A stretch of DNA of 64,000 nt from Thalassospira sp. TSL5-1 (GTDB lineage: Bacteria; Pseudomonadota; Alphaproteobacteria; Rhodospirillales; Thalassospiraceae), in NCBI RefSeq assembly GCF_001907695.1, contig NZ_KV880643.1, forward strand, positions 1 through 64,000, written 5' to 3'. Both the position numbers and the translations under genes were made by a program. The notes beneath the pieces were generated by a model. It was not told where the DNA came from, searched no databases, and was given only the letters and a program-made list of their open reading frames with translations. Position 1 is the first letter of the stretch. Every line of letters starts with the position of its first letter. Positions 54,884 through 63,558 of this stretch are shown piece by piece.

Positions 54884-54967
54884 ATCTTTCGCTTCTTTTG
54901 CCAACCTGAAATCGCTGAAGCGCGGATAAAGGTTGCAATATTTCGAAACACTTTCTAAGAAGTAAAT

Positions 54968-54986
54968 GAGAATGATCCTCATTCTG
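54968..54986. promoter_or_regulatory. Fur-box-like operator
   Basis: GAGAATGATCCTCATTCTG is close to the 19-bp Fur consensus GATAATGATAATCATTATC and is nearly palindromic. It lies about 75-90 bp before the ECF sigma gene, in the expected promoter position for iron repression of the fecIR-receptor cluster. Confidence 0.75.
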
Positions 54987-55058
54987 ATATACAAGATGAG
55001 TAAAGTTCATTTTCCCGAGCGGGACCCATTCATTTCAGGAAAGCGGGATTGAGCCGTT

Positions 55059-55571
55059 TTGAACGAGCAGCCAAGCAATCTGGACATTTTTGTCACCCAT
55101 CGACGGGCGCTGCTGAATTATGCGAGTAGCATTGTGGGCAGCCGTTCGCGTGCAGAAGATGTCGTTCAGGAGGCATGGCTTCGTTTCCACGAGGCGTCAA
55201 AGGGGCGTCTGCTGGAGGATTCAACAAGCTATCTTTTCCGTATAGCGCGCAATCTGGCACTTGATGGCCAGCGACGCATGAAGCGCGAAAGCCAGATCAT
55301 TACCGACGACGACTTTGAAGCGGCCGCAAATGCCTGGACGGATAGTGTGGCATCGCCCGAAACCGTCGCCCTTTACAAGGATGAATATGCCCTTGTCATG
55401 GATGCGTTGGCGCAATTGCCCGAGCGCACACGGATCGCCTTTGAAATGCACCGGTTTGGTGGGGCGAAGCTGCGAGAGATTGCGGCGGCACTTGGCATTT
55501 CGTTGCCATTGGCCTGTCGCCTGGTTGCCGATGCCCTACAGCATTGCAAGGAGCAGCTTGGATGGCCGTGA
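55059..55571 (+). CDS. ECF sigma factor, FecI family
   Basis: The 170-residue protein has sigma region 2 (ALLNYASSIVGSRSRAEDVV and QEAWLRFHEAS, RIARNLALD) and region 4 (MDALAQLPERTRIAFEMHRF, LREIAAALGISLPLA). FecI-type factors transcribe outer-membrane ferric-siderophore receptor genes on signal from FecR. A TTG at 55059 is the most upstream sensible start; a clear ribosome site is lacking, so the true start is uncertain. A Fur box lies upstream and a FecR gene downstream. Confidence 0.87.
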   Translation: MNEQPSNLDIFVTHRRALLNYASSIVGSRSRAEDVVQEAWLRFHEASKGRLLEDSTSYLFRIARNLALDGQRRMKRESQIITDDDFEAAANAWTDSVASPETVALYKDEYALVMDALAQLPERTRIAFEMHRFGGAKLREIAAALGISLPLACRLVADALQHCKEQLGWP

Positions 55572-55713
55572 GCTTGCCTGTTTTGGGAAATTTTTATAAA
55601 AAGCCGTCCGATATTCGTTTCGTCATTAAGGAGCGAGCCGGGAAACGGTTTTTGAATTGCCGTGCACGATGGTCCAAGACGGGGTTTGTTCCGGTAGAGG
55701 CTGAAGGAAGCGT

Positions 55714-56808
55714 ATGACGGCTACCACGCAACAAATCGAGAAGGCGGCGTCGCGCGAGGCAACGGACTGGTTTGTCCTGCTGTCGGATGATCCCGACGAT
55801 GCGCAATTACAGGGCGCATTTCAGGCGTGGTATGACCAAAGCGCGGTAAATGCGCAAGCGTGGCAGGCGATGGTGCAGGCGTCGCAATCTATCAGTACGG
55901 CGAAGCCGGTTCTTGCCGATAAATGGACGCCGTTGCTTGAAGCTGTGCGTGGCACGGCCCGGGTCGATAGCACCCGCACGCTGAAAAACCCTTTCAAACA
56001 TAAACAGGCTGCGGTGATGACCGGCAGACCATCCCGACCGTTCAGGAAAACCGGCCTTTTACGGCCTGGTGGTTTTAGACGGTTGGCAACGTTCGCGACG
56101 GCAGGATTGGCCGTTGCAGCATGTCTTGTTGCGGTTCTTGCCGCGCCGGATTGGGTGCGCGGGTTGCAGTCCGACTACGTAACCGGGACGGGACAGACCC
56201 GTCAGATCACGCTTGATGATGGCAGCACGGTTACCCTGGCGCCGGAAAGCGCGATTGCGGTAGCATACAGTGCGGGGCAACGTACAGTCAGGCTTTTGGA
56301 TGGCGAGGCATTTTTTGAGGTTTCCCCAAACCCGGAGCGGCCGTTTCGGGTGGAGGCAGAAGGCGTCGATACGACCGTTCTTGGTACCGGGTTTGACGTG
56401 CAGCGAAATGGTGTCGGGGTTAGGGTCTCGGTTGCGCACGGGCGGGTTCGCGTGGATTATACTGGTGAAGGTGTTCTGCCGGTGACGGAAACGCTGCGGG
56501 CGGGCCAATCGCTTCGCGTTGACTGGTCGGGTGCTTATCAGGTTGTGGAAAGTCCGGCAAACCATGTTGCGGCTTGGCGCAAAAACCAGATTGTCGCGCG
56601 TTACGAGCCGTTTGGTTCGGTGGTTGATCAGCTTCGGCGGTACTATTCGGGGAAGATTGTCGTGCTTGACGATGAACTATCCTCAAAGCCGGTGACGGGT
56701 GTTTATAATCTTGCCGATCCGTTGGAGGCCCTTTATGGCATTGCCCGAGCACAGAACGCCGTGCTTTGGCAGATATCGCCGTGGCTGGTGTTCGTTTCAA
56801 AGGGGTAA
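55714..56808 (+). CDS. FecR-family anti-sigma/signal transducer
   Basis: The 364-residue protein has an N-terminal cytoplasmic DUF4880 helix bundle (REATDWFVLLSDDPDDAQLQ, about residues 12-60), one membrane segment near residues 125-145 (TAGLAVAACLVAVLAA), the periplasmic FecR domain (TGQTRQITLDDGSTVTLAPE) and a C-terminal STN-like domain (PVTGVYNLADPLEALYGI). It relays receptor occupancy to the sigma factor. Confidence 0.87.
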   Translation: MTATTQQIEKAASREATDWFVLLSDDPDDAQLQGAFQAWYDQSAVNAQAWQAMVQASQSISTAKPVLADKWTPLLEAVRGTARVDSTRTLKNPFKHKQAAVMTGRPSRPFRKTGLLRPGGFRRLATFATAGLAVAACLVAVLAAPDWVRGLQSDYVTGTGQTRQITLDDGSTVTLAPESAIAVAYSAGQRTVRLLDGEAFFEVSPNPERPFRVEAEGVDTTVLGTGFDVQRNGVGVRVSVAHGRVRVDYTGEGVLPVTETLRAGQSLRVDWSGAYQVVESPANHVAAWRKNQIVARYEPFGSVVDQLRRYYSGKIVVLDDELSSKPVTGVYNLADPLEALYGIARAQNAVLWQISPWLVFVSKG

Positions 56809-56958
56809 CCCTTTGTTTGCAAAATATTTTTCAAAAAAAATAAAGTTTTTAGAGAAAATTTCTTCCACGCGACGTTCCCTCTATAGGGGGCGACATTGCG
56901 ATGCAATCTCATTCGCAGTGACGCCGGATGTTCATTTATTAAAAGGATGGAATTCGAC

Positions 56959-59445
56959 GTGATCAAGGGGGTAGGAATTTGTTTTGGGGTCTTCAACCGA
57001 CATACCGCATTTGCAGGCGCACTGGCATTAACCACGGCGTTGTCCACGGTTTATCCAGTCGCCCAGGTGCGGGCGCAGGAAGCATCGACTTCGGAAGGAT
57101 TTTCAGAAAAATTTCGTGCGGAGCATGACTTCGATATTCCTGCACAGGCATTGACGGATGCGCTGGTCGCGTTTGGTCAGCAATCGGGCATTCAGGTGAC
57201 GGTCGATGGTGCTATTGCACAGGGTGTTTCGGCATCGGCTGTGCAGGGCAGTATGTCTGCGGAAAACGCCCTGCGCGGACTTTTGTCAGGAAGTGGCCTT
57301 TTTTATAACGTTTCGCGTTCGACCGTTGTCATCGAACGGATTACAGAAGGTACAAATGATGCGACATTGCTTGACCCGGTGATCGTCGAGGGACGGATGC
57401 AAACTGCGACCGGCCCGGTCGACGGATATGTCGCGACGCGTAGTGCGGCCGGAAGCAAAACCGATACGCCGTTGATCGAAACACCGCAATCGGTTTCGGT
57501 GATTACCCGTGATCAGGTGGAAATCCAGCAGGCGCAAAGTGTTACGCAGTCGTTGCGCTATACATCCGGTGTTGTTGCGGAAGTGCGCGGTTCGGCATCG
57601 CGCTATGACATTCCTTATATCAGGGGATTTGGCTCGCCGAGCGACCCGGTTCACTATCAGGATGGTTTGCGCATGTTGCGCGGGCCGGGATATGCCTTTC
57701 CGCAAACCGAAACATATGGTTCGGAGCGTATCGAGGTTCTTAAAGGTCCGTCATCAACGACTTATGGTTCGGCAATGCCTGGGGGGCTGGTCAATGTCGT
57801 TACCAAACGTCCGACTGAGGAAGACCGCGGCGAGATCGAATTTCTTGTCGGTAGCCACGCGCGTTATCAGGCCGCGATTGATGTATCAGGCCCGGTGATG
57901 GAGGACGGTTCGGTGCTGTATCGTCTGGTCGCACTGGGACGCGATAGTGAAACCCAGGTCGTTAACACCAAGGAACAGCGTGTTTATCTTGCGCCATCGC
58001 TGACATGGAAGGCGGCGGATGACACGACCCTGACCTTTCTTAGCCATTATCAGCGAGATCCCGAAGGCGGATATTACGGTATCCTGCCGACAGTCGGGTC
58101 GGTGTGGACCAGCCCGGCAGGCCAGATTCCGCGTGATTTTAACGATGGCGATCCGGCATTCTCAGACTTTGACCGTGAACAATTTTCGGTCGGGTACGAA
58201 CTGGAGCATCTTGTCAACGACATTTGGACGATGCGGCACAATCTTCGGTATCTTGATGTCGATGTGAGGACCAAGGATGTCGCGACCTCAAGTCTGCAGG
58301 CCGATAACCATACGATTTCGCGTTATGCACTCTCGACCGATGAACAAACCCGGGGCGTTACATCTGACCTGCAGGCACAGGCGGATTTTGCAACCGGTGC
58401 CGTCACGCATACGACGCTTTTGGGGTTTGATTACGAATATAGTGATTCATCGCAGCTCCGTCTTTACAATGGAAATGCACCGTCGATTGATTACCTCAAC
58501 CCGGTATATGGCACCGCAACGTCGCTGACATTGTCGCCCTTTATCGATCAGGACCAAACCATCGCCCAGTCCGGGTTTTATGCGCAGGATCAGCTGGGGA
58601 TCGGCAGCTGGAATTTCCTGTTGGGGGGGCGGTTTGATCAAGTGCGGACGGTAACCGATAACAACCGTACAAATGTTCGACAGACCCAGAATGACAATGC
58701 CTTTAGCTGGAAGGCCGGGGCCGTTTACAATTTTGACAATGGTATTGCGCCTTATGCCAGCTATGCCACGTCATTCCTGCCGGTCAGTGGCACGGACTAT
58801 CTTGGTGATGCGCTTGATCCCACCACGGCAAAACAATATGAAATCGGCATCAAATATGAGCCGCAATCCTTTGATGCGATGTTCACTCTGGCCTATTTTG
58901 ACATCACCCAGAAAGATGTCGTTGCGGTGGTCAATCCCGTGCAGCGTTATCAGACCGGCGAGGTCCAGTCCAAGGGGGTTGAACTGGAAGCAAAGGTTGC
59001 CCTGAGCGATAAGACCAACCTGATCGGTAATGTCACCTTTACCGATGCGGAAGTGACCAAAAGCCGGGGATATGATGTTGGTGACGCACCTATTGCCATT
59101 CCGGACGTCACGGCATCTCTTTGGCTTGACCACAGTTTTGATCAGGGTGTGGTCGATGGTGTGACGGTTGGTGCTGGTGTTCGTTATGTCGGGGAAACGG
59201 TTGGTGGTTATAGCCCCAACGCCTTTACCGCCGGGGCAAGACGGATCGATGTGCCAGACTACACGCTTTTTGATGCGATGATGCGTTATGATCTTGGCGT
59301 GCTTGGCAACAATCTGAAAAATGTCTCGGCCCAGGTGAATGTCACCAACCTTGCCGATGAAACCTATGCCACCTGTCTTGCCAATAATTTTTGCAATTAT
59401 GGCAATGGCCGGACGGTTTATGTTTCGTTGAAATATAACTGGTGA
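56959..59445 (+). CDS. TonB-dependent siderophore receptor with N-terminal signalling domain
   Basis: The 828-residue protein has a signal peptide, an STN signalling domain (FDIPAQALTDALVAFGQQSG, about residues 50-120), a plug with TPQSVSVITRDQVEIQQAQS and IEVLKGPSSTTYGSAMPGGL, and a 22-strand barrel ending in YVSLKYNW. STN domains couple siderophore binding to FecR/FecI, which are encoded just upstream. GTG at 56959 was chosen because AAAAGGA lies about 11 bp before it; an ATG at 56947 is the alternative. Confidence 0.88.
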   Translation: MIKGVGICFGVFNRHTAFAGALALTTALSTVYPVAQVRAQEASTSEGFSEKFRAEHDFDIPAQALTDALVAFGQQSGIQVTVDGAIAQGVSASAVQGSMSAENALRGLLSGSGLFYNVSRSTVVIERITEGTNDATLLDPVIVEGRMQTATGPVDGYVATRSAAGSKTDTPLIETPQSVSVITRDQVEIQQAQSVTQSLRYTSGVVAEVRGSASRYDIPYIRGFGSPSDPVHYQDGLRMLRGPGYAFPQTETYGSERIEVLKGPSSTTYGSAMPGGLVNVVTKRPTEEDRGEIEFLVGSHARYQAAIDVSGPVMEDGSVLYRLVALGRDSETQVVNTKEQRVYLAPSLTWKAADDTTLTFLSHYQRDPEGGYYGILPTVGSVWTSPAGQIPRDFNDGDPAFSDFDREQFSVGYELEHLVNDIWTMRHNLRYLDVDVRTKDVATSSLQADNHTISRYALSTDEQTRGVTSDLQAQADFATGAVTHTTLLGFDYEYSDSSQLRLYNGNAPSIDYLNPVYGTATSLTLSPFIDQDQTIAQSGFYAQDQLGIGSWNFLLGGRFDQVRTVTDNNRTNVRQTQNDNAFSWKAGAVYNFDNGIAPYASYATSFLPVSGTDYLGDALDPTTAKQYEIGIKYEPQSFDAMFTLAYFDITQKDVVAVVNPVQRYQTGEVQSKGVELEAKVALSDKTNLIGNVTFTDAEVTKSRGYDVGDAPIAIPDVTASLWLDHSFDQGVVDGVTVGAGVRYVGETVGGYSPNAFTAGARRIDVPDYTLFDAMMRYDLGVLGNNLKNVSAQVNVTNLADETYATCLANNFCNYGNGRTVYVSLKYNW

Positions 59446-59449
59446 GGCG

Positions 59450-60694
59450 TTGATGTCGGGCATAAATGCAGATGCGGCGGGGGCCATCCCCGCCGCATGG
59501 CGCCGACATGGCGTAATCCTTTTCGGGCTTAACGCGCTTTATGTCGGGTTTGGCATGATTATGGGCGTGGTGAATGGCGGACTTCCGACCGTCATGCGTG
59601 CCCAAGGGATTGATATTTCCACGGCAGGGTGGATTTACCTTTTGTATCTTCCCTTTGGGCTGACTTTTTTGTGGGCGCCGTTGATTGACCGCCTGCGCCT
59701 GCCGTTCCTGTCGAGCAGGACTGGCTGGATCGTCACCATGCAGGCGATTGCGGTTTTGGGGCTTGTTATTGTTGCCTTTAGCAACGGGGCCTCACCGCTT
59801 GTTTTGTTTGGGCTGGGTTTTGGCGTTGTTCTTGCCATTGCCACAATGGACATTGCGCTTGATGCGCTTGCGGTGCGGATTGTGGCACCCGACTGGCGAT
59901 CGACGGCGTCGGCGACCAAGCTCGCGGCTCTTTCGATCGGCACGATGATTGGTGGCGGGGTTTTTGTGGCGCTCGCCGGTGATCTGGGATGGCGGGTGAC
60001 TTTTCTTGTGCTGGCCCTGGCACTTGTTGTGTTGCTGTGCCCGGTGCTGACGCTTGGAAAACGCGATGAATTGACCGGAACAGGAACAGAGCCTGCCAAA
60101 AACAGTCGCAAAGCAAGCCTTCTGAGGCTTCTGCGGGATGCCAGGTTGCGCAAGAGGCTGATTTTGCTTTGTATAGCCTGTTCCATCATGTTCCCGCTTG
60201 TCGGGTTAAATCGGCTGATGCTGGTTGATATTGGTGTGCCGGTTTCTGAAATCGGATGGATTGTCGGCACCCTTGGTCCGTTATCGATGTTGCTGACATC
60301 TGCGGTATCCATCCCCCTGATGCGCTATCTGGGCCTTGAGCGCAGCATGCTGATCTTTGCCGCCGTTGCCTTTGCCGCGATTGGTGCCATGACGTTTGGT
60401 TTTGCGTTTGAAAACCGGTTGGCGGGTATTGGCGGGGCGATTGCAATCGGGGCGGGGGTTAGCGGCATATACGTTGTTCTTGCGACAAAAATCATCGGAT
60501 GGTCGGCGGGAACGCAGCCAGCCACCGATTATGCCGCCTATTACGGGATCAGCCGACTTGCCAGCACCCTGATGACGGTGGCGGCAGCACAGATTGTAGC
60601 GTTTGTAAATTGGGGACTGTTTTATGGCTTCGGGGCGATTGCGCTGCTGGTCATGGTCGTTCTGTTGCTGGCTCTTATTGGAAGAAATGATTGA
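59450..60694 (+). CDS. MFS transporter, RhtX/FptX-type siderophore importer
   Basis: The 414-residue protein has twelve hydrophobic helices and MFS features (YVGFGMIMGVVNGGLPTVMR; WRVTFLVLALALVVLLCPVL after helix 6; a central charged loop near residues 200-230). Single-gene MFS importers of the RhtX/FptX class carry ferric siderophores across the inner membrane and are typically next to a TonB receptor, as here. It starts 4 bp after the receptor stop. Confidence 0.8.
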   Translation: MMSGINADAAGAIPAAWRRHGVILFGLNALYVGFGMIMGVVNGGLPTVMRAQGIDISTAGWIYLLYLPFGLTFLWAPLIDRLRLPFLSSRTGWIVTMQAIAVLGLVIVAFSNGASPLVLFGLGFGVVLAIATMDIALDALAVRIVAPDWRSTASATKLAALSIGTMIGGGVFVALAGDLGWRVTFLVLALALVVLLCPVLTLGKRDELTGTGTEPAKNSRKASLLRLLRDARLRKRLILLCIACSIMFPLVGLNRLMLVDIGVPVSEIGWIVGTLGPLSMLLTSAVSIPLMRYLGLERSMLIFAAVAFAAIGAMTFGFAFENRLAGIGGAIAIGAGVSGIYVVLATKIIGWSAGTQPATDYAAYYGISRLASTLMTVAAAQIVAFVNWGLFYGFGAIALLVMVVLLLALIGRND

Positions 60695-61155
60695 TGTCTG
60701 ATGTTGACCTGGTGCCTTCTGGTTTTGTTGGGCCTGCGCCAAGCCCGGTTTTTTTTGATATGTCGGCATGGCCGATTGCCTTTGTCCGGTTTCCCGAACT
60801 TGATGACGCGGACCGTCTGGAAGGGGTGCTTGGCGGGCTGGAACGGCTTCTGGATCAGAAGGTTCCCTTTGTTGCCGTTTGGATACCTGCGAGCCATGAC
60901 CATGATGACGAACCGCATGAAGATGAAATCGCATCCAATAAATGGATCAAACAGCATCGCGATGCGCTGAATACCTATTGTAAGGGCTATGTCTACATCA
61001 CGCGCGACACCGCACTTGCGGCTTTGTTAACGGATCGTATCGCCATAATATCGGGAAGGCTTTTTACGTTTCCGATGAAGGTGGTGCAAGACCACAAAGA
61101 AGCCCTGCAAGCAGGAGAGTATATGTTGTCCAGCAATGGTGTTTCGCCAGGTTGA
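60691..61155 (+). CDS. Conserved-looking cytoplasmic protein of unknown function in siderophore operon
   Basis: The 154-residue protein overlaps the MFS stop by 4 bp, so it is translationally coupled to transport. It has no signal peptide or membrane segment. Features are MSAWPIAFVRFPELDD near residue 25, a His/Asp/Glu-rich patch PASHDHDDEPHEDEIASN that could bind metal, and a C-terminal helix. I do not recognise a family. A role in handling imported iron or siderophore is a contextual guess. Confidence 0.7.
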   Translation: MMSDVDLVPSGFVGPAPSPVFFDMSAWPIAFVRFPELDDADRLEGVLGGLERLLDQKVPFVAVWIPASHDHDDEPHEDEIASNKWIKQHRDALNTYCKGYVYITRDTALAALLTDRIAIISGRLFTFPMKVVQDHKEALQAGEYMLSSNGVSPG

Positions 61156-61190
61156 TACTGTCATGTATAACCGGTTTTGAGGGAGCGTTT

Positions 61191-61223
61191 GCGAGGAAGA
61201 CAGGCTTTTGCGGTTTTCCTCGC
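61191..61223. terminator. Hairpin between convergent genes
   Basis: GCGAGGAA (61191-61198) pairs with TTCCTCGC (61216-61223) in the short gap between the plus-strand unknown gene and the minus-strand siderophore-interacting protein gene. Confidence 0.45.
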
Positions 61224-61237
61224 CCCGTTTTGAGTGG

Positions 61238-62344
61238 TCAGATCTTTTCAGATCCGGCGGCAATGACATCTTCCTCACTCATGCTGCGACGCCAGTGGGC
61301 AAAGGCGACCAGTCGCGATTTGGGAATGCCAATTTCTGTGCGCAAATAGGACCGTATATCGTTAAAGCCCGTATATTCCGTCCCGACCCAACAAAACAGG
61401 GTGTCGGAATGTGCTGAAAGGTCGAGTATGCGGAGTTTTTCGATCAGGACTGTGCTTGTCCCCGGGGCATCTCCATTGCGACAGAGCCAATGGATTTGAA
61501 AGCCTTGTGGTGCGTTCAGGATCTGGATTTCAGATTTATCGGAGACTTCAATTAAGGCATTTCCTCGTGCATTGGTAGGTAAACCCTCCAGAATGCGGGC
61601 AATACCGGGCAGGCCGGTTTCATCACCGATCAAAAGATATTCGCTTGCCGGTTTGGGGCCGTTCCCTGCCGGGCCCAGCATGCCGACACTGTCTCCTGGC
61701 TGTGCGGCCATTGCCCAGGATATTCCGGGGCCAGGAGATTTATGAATGACAAAATCAATATCAAGCGTACCGGCTAATATATCGATCTTGCGGATTGTAT
61801 AAATACGTGAGGCGAGCTTGCCTCCTTCGGGCCAGATGATTTTGCCGTTATCATCAAGTTTGGGCCACTGGGCTTGGCTGTGCTTCCCGTGCGTTTTGGG
61901 AAACATCAGGCGGCAATGGATTTGATCCGGGACGGCATATTGCGCCAGATTTTCCCCGCGAAATCGAATACGCCGGATGCCCGGACTGGGGTGTGCGGTT
62001 TCCAAAACGTCGAGGATGCGCAGGTCTGGCGGGTAGGTGGCGCCAATGGCATCACCTGCCCAGTCAAATTCAATGGTTTTTGGCTGGGTAATAAAATCGA
62101 TCAGAATGGTGAGGTCATGTTTCAGGCGATTAAACGAGGCGGGTTGGTTTGCCGTGACGTGAATATGGAGCTGACCGTTTTCGGGAACGAGAAGTGCGGT
62201 GCCCAGTGGGGAGGAAAAAAAAGCCGCGTCCTTACGGGGTTCGTGCTCCATATTATGCGCACACAGCAAATCAGTAATATTTTGAAATTCCTGCCAAATG
62301 TCGGGAAAGTCGAGTGTGGCGCTGGCTGTATAAGTGGACATCAT
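61238..62344 (-). CDS. Siderophore-interacting protein (ferric-siderophore reductase, ViuB type)
   Basis: The 368-residue protein has an N-terminal DUF2218-like domain (about residues 1-105), then the FAD-binding barrel (IRRIRFRGENLAQYAV and SRIYTIRKIDILAGTLDIDF) and the SIP NAD-binding domain (YLLIGDETGLPGIARILEGL, FCWVGTEYTGFNDIRSYLR). It reduces the iron of imported siderophores to release it in the cytoplasm. It lies 41 bp downstream of the binding-protein gene. Confidence 0.88.
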   Translation of the reverse strand: MMSTYTASATLDFPDIWQEFQNITDLLCAHNMEHEPRKDAAFFSSPLGTALLVPENGQLHIHVTANQPASFNRLKHDLTILIDFITQPKTIEFDWAGDAIGATYPPDLRILDVLETAHPSPGIRRIRFRGENLAQYAVPDQIHCRLMFPKTHGKHSQAQWPKLDDNGKIIWPEGGKLASRIYTIRKIDILAGTLDIDFVIHKSPGPGISWAMAAQPGDSVGMLGPAGNGPKPASEYLLIGDETGLPGIARILEGLPTNARGNALIEVSDKSEIQILNAPQGFQIHWLCRNGDAPGTSTVLIEKLRILDLSAHSDTLFCWVGTEYTGFNDIRSYLRTEIGIPKSRLVAFAHWRRSMSEEDVIAAGSEKI

Positions 62345-62385
62345 CTCTATCCTTGTTGTTTTTCTTTCCGGGAGGTCCGCAGGTG

Positions 62386-63543
62386 TTACCTTGTCGGATC
62401 GTCTTTCAGGGATATCCAGCAGGGCGGGGCGAGAGGCTTGCCAAGGAAGCGATGATTGATTTCCTCCAGTGTGTCGCCTGGATCAAGATCGGTGAAAATG
62501 TCGGGATGGAGCCATTTTGCCGCCACCTCCAGAAACAGGATTTGCAAGGGTGCAATGGTGAGAAGCCCGGTCCAGATACAATGAACCCGATCATTTTGAA
62601 CGGCCGGAAGTGTTGCAAAGCCGGTACGTTCTGTCAGACGTTTCAACCCGGCGCGCGCAGATACCGGATCAAGGCCCGGCCCGACGGCTGGGCGCATGTC
62701 GGCGGCATATGCGCCGCCAGTGGCGATATAAACGTCAGGGGCCTCTATCATTAATTGTTCTGTTGAAACATGCGCATACCACGGGGCCTTGATCGCCGAT
62801 AAATTGCGCCCGCTCGCCTGCTCTAGCAGATTTCCCCATATCTGTTGGCCCGCAGCCCAGCAACAGTCCTCATAGGTTGACTGAATTTCAAGATAGGTTT
62901 TGGTTGGTGCGACATTGCCAAGTCGCGAAGCAATGATCCGGCGATGTTTATCGACAAATGCAATGAACTCCTCTGCCCTGCTGGAGGAACCCAGAATTTT
63001 GCCCCACATCCGCATCAAAGCGGCCGTTTCATCAAATGGATTTGACCCGGTATCTGTGTGGGTAATCGTATTTGACGAGACATTGCTAAAAACAATTGGA
63101 ATATTGGCCCGGCTCAGGCGTTGGGCCAGTTCACCTGTTCCCAAATCCGGGACGGAATAGGCGGTTGCCACCACCAGGTCGGGTTGAAGGGCGATGATTT
63201 TTTCATGCGATAGGGTGTCTGGCGATGAGCCGCCAACAACCTCGATTACTGTTCCGTCCGGGCGTTGTTCATAGGTCTTGCGAAGGGCTTCACTATCTAA
63301 CCGGGCGGTGTCGGCCCATCCTGCCACCAGTTCGGACGGGGCGGGGTGCAGCATGGCAATTGCCAGAATGTCACGGGCATCAAGAAGCACAATGCGTTTG
63401 ACTTTCTTTGGAAGCATGACACTGCGCCCGGCCATGTCGGTAATGTGAGTGGCGGGTGCGACATCGGTTTTTGCGATGGCCATCGCAGGAACAGCCATCG
63501 CAGTGCCGAGAAGCAGGGAAAATTTCCGTCTGTTCAAAAGCAT
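62386..63543 (-). CDS. Iron-siderophore periplasmic binding protein (FecB/TroA-like)
   Basis: The 385-residue protein begins LLNRRKFSLLLGTAMAVPAM, a signal peptide with a Tat-like twin arginine, and continues as a helical-backbone metal-receptor: VKRIVLLDARDILAIAML, IIALQPDLVVATAYSVPDLG and NLLEQASGRNLSAI. It would hand ferric siderophore to an inner-membrane importer; no ABC permease or ATPase is in the window. It is 15 bp from the receptor gene upstream. Confidence 0.85.
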   Translation of the reverse strand: MLLNRRKFSLLLGTAMAVPAMAIAKTDVAPATHITDMAGRSVMLPKKVKRIVLLDARDILAIAMLHPAPSELVAGWADTARLDSEALRKTYEQRPDGTVIEVVGGSSPDTLSHEKIIALQPDLVVATAYSVPDLGTGELAQRLSRANIPIVFSNVSSNTITHTDTGSNPFDETAALMRMWGKILGSSSRAEEFIAFVDKHRRIIASRLGNVAPTKTYLEIQSTYEDCCWAAGQQIWGNLLEQASGRNLSAIKAPWYAHVSTEQLMIEAPDVYIATGGAYAADMRPAVGPGLDPVSARAGLKRLTERTGFATLPAVQNDRVHCIWTGLLTIAPLQILFLEVAAKWLHPDIFTDLDPGDTLEEINHRFLGKPLAPPCWISLKDDPTR

Positions 63544-63558
63544 GTCAAAACGTCACTT

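Larger units (their letters stand above)
54718..55058. other. Boundary region between catabolic operon and iron-uptake genes
   Basis: Apart from the IS3-type OrfA fossil on the minus strand and a Fur-box-like site at 54968-54986, this stretch holds no gene. It becomes AT-rich towards the sigma-factor start. Confidence 0.5.
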
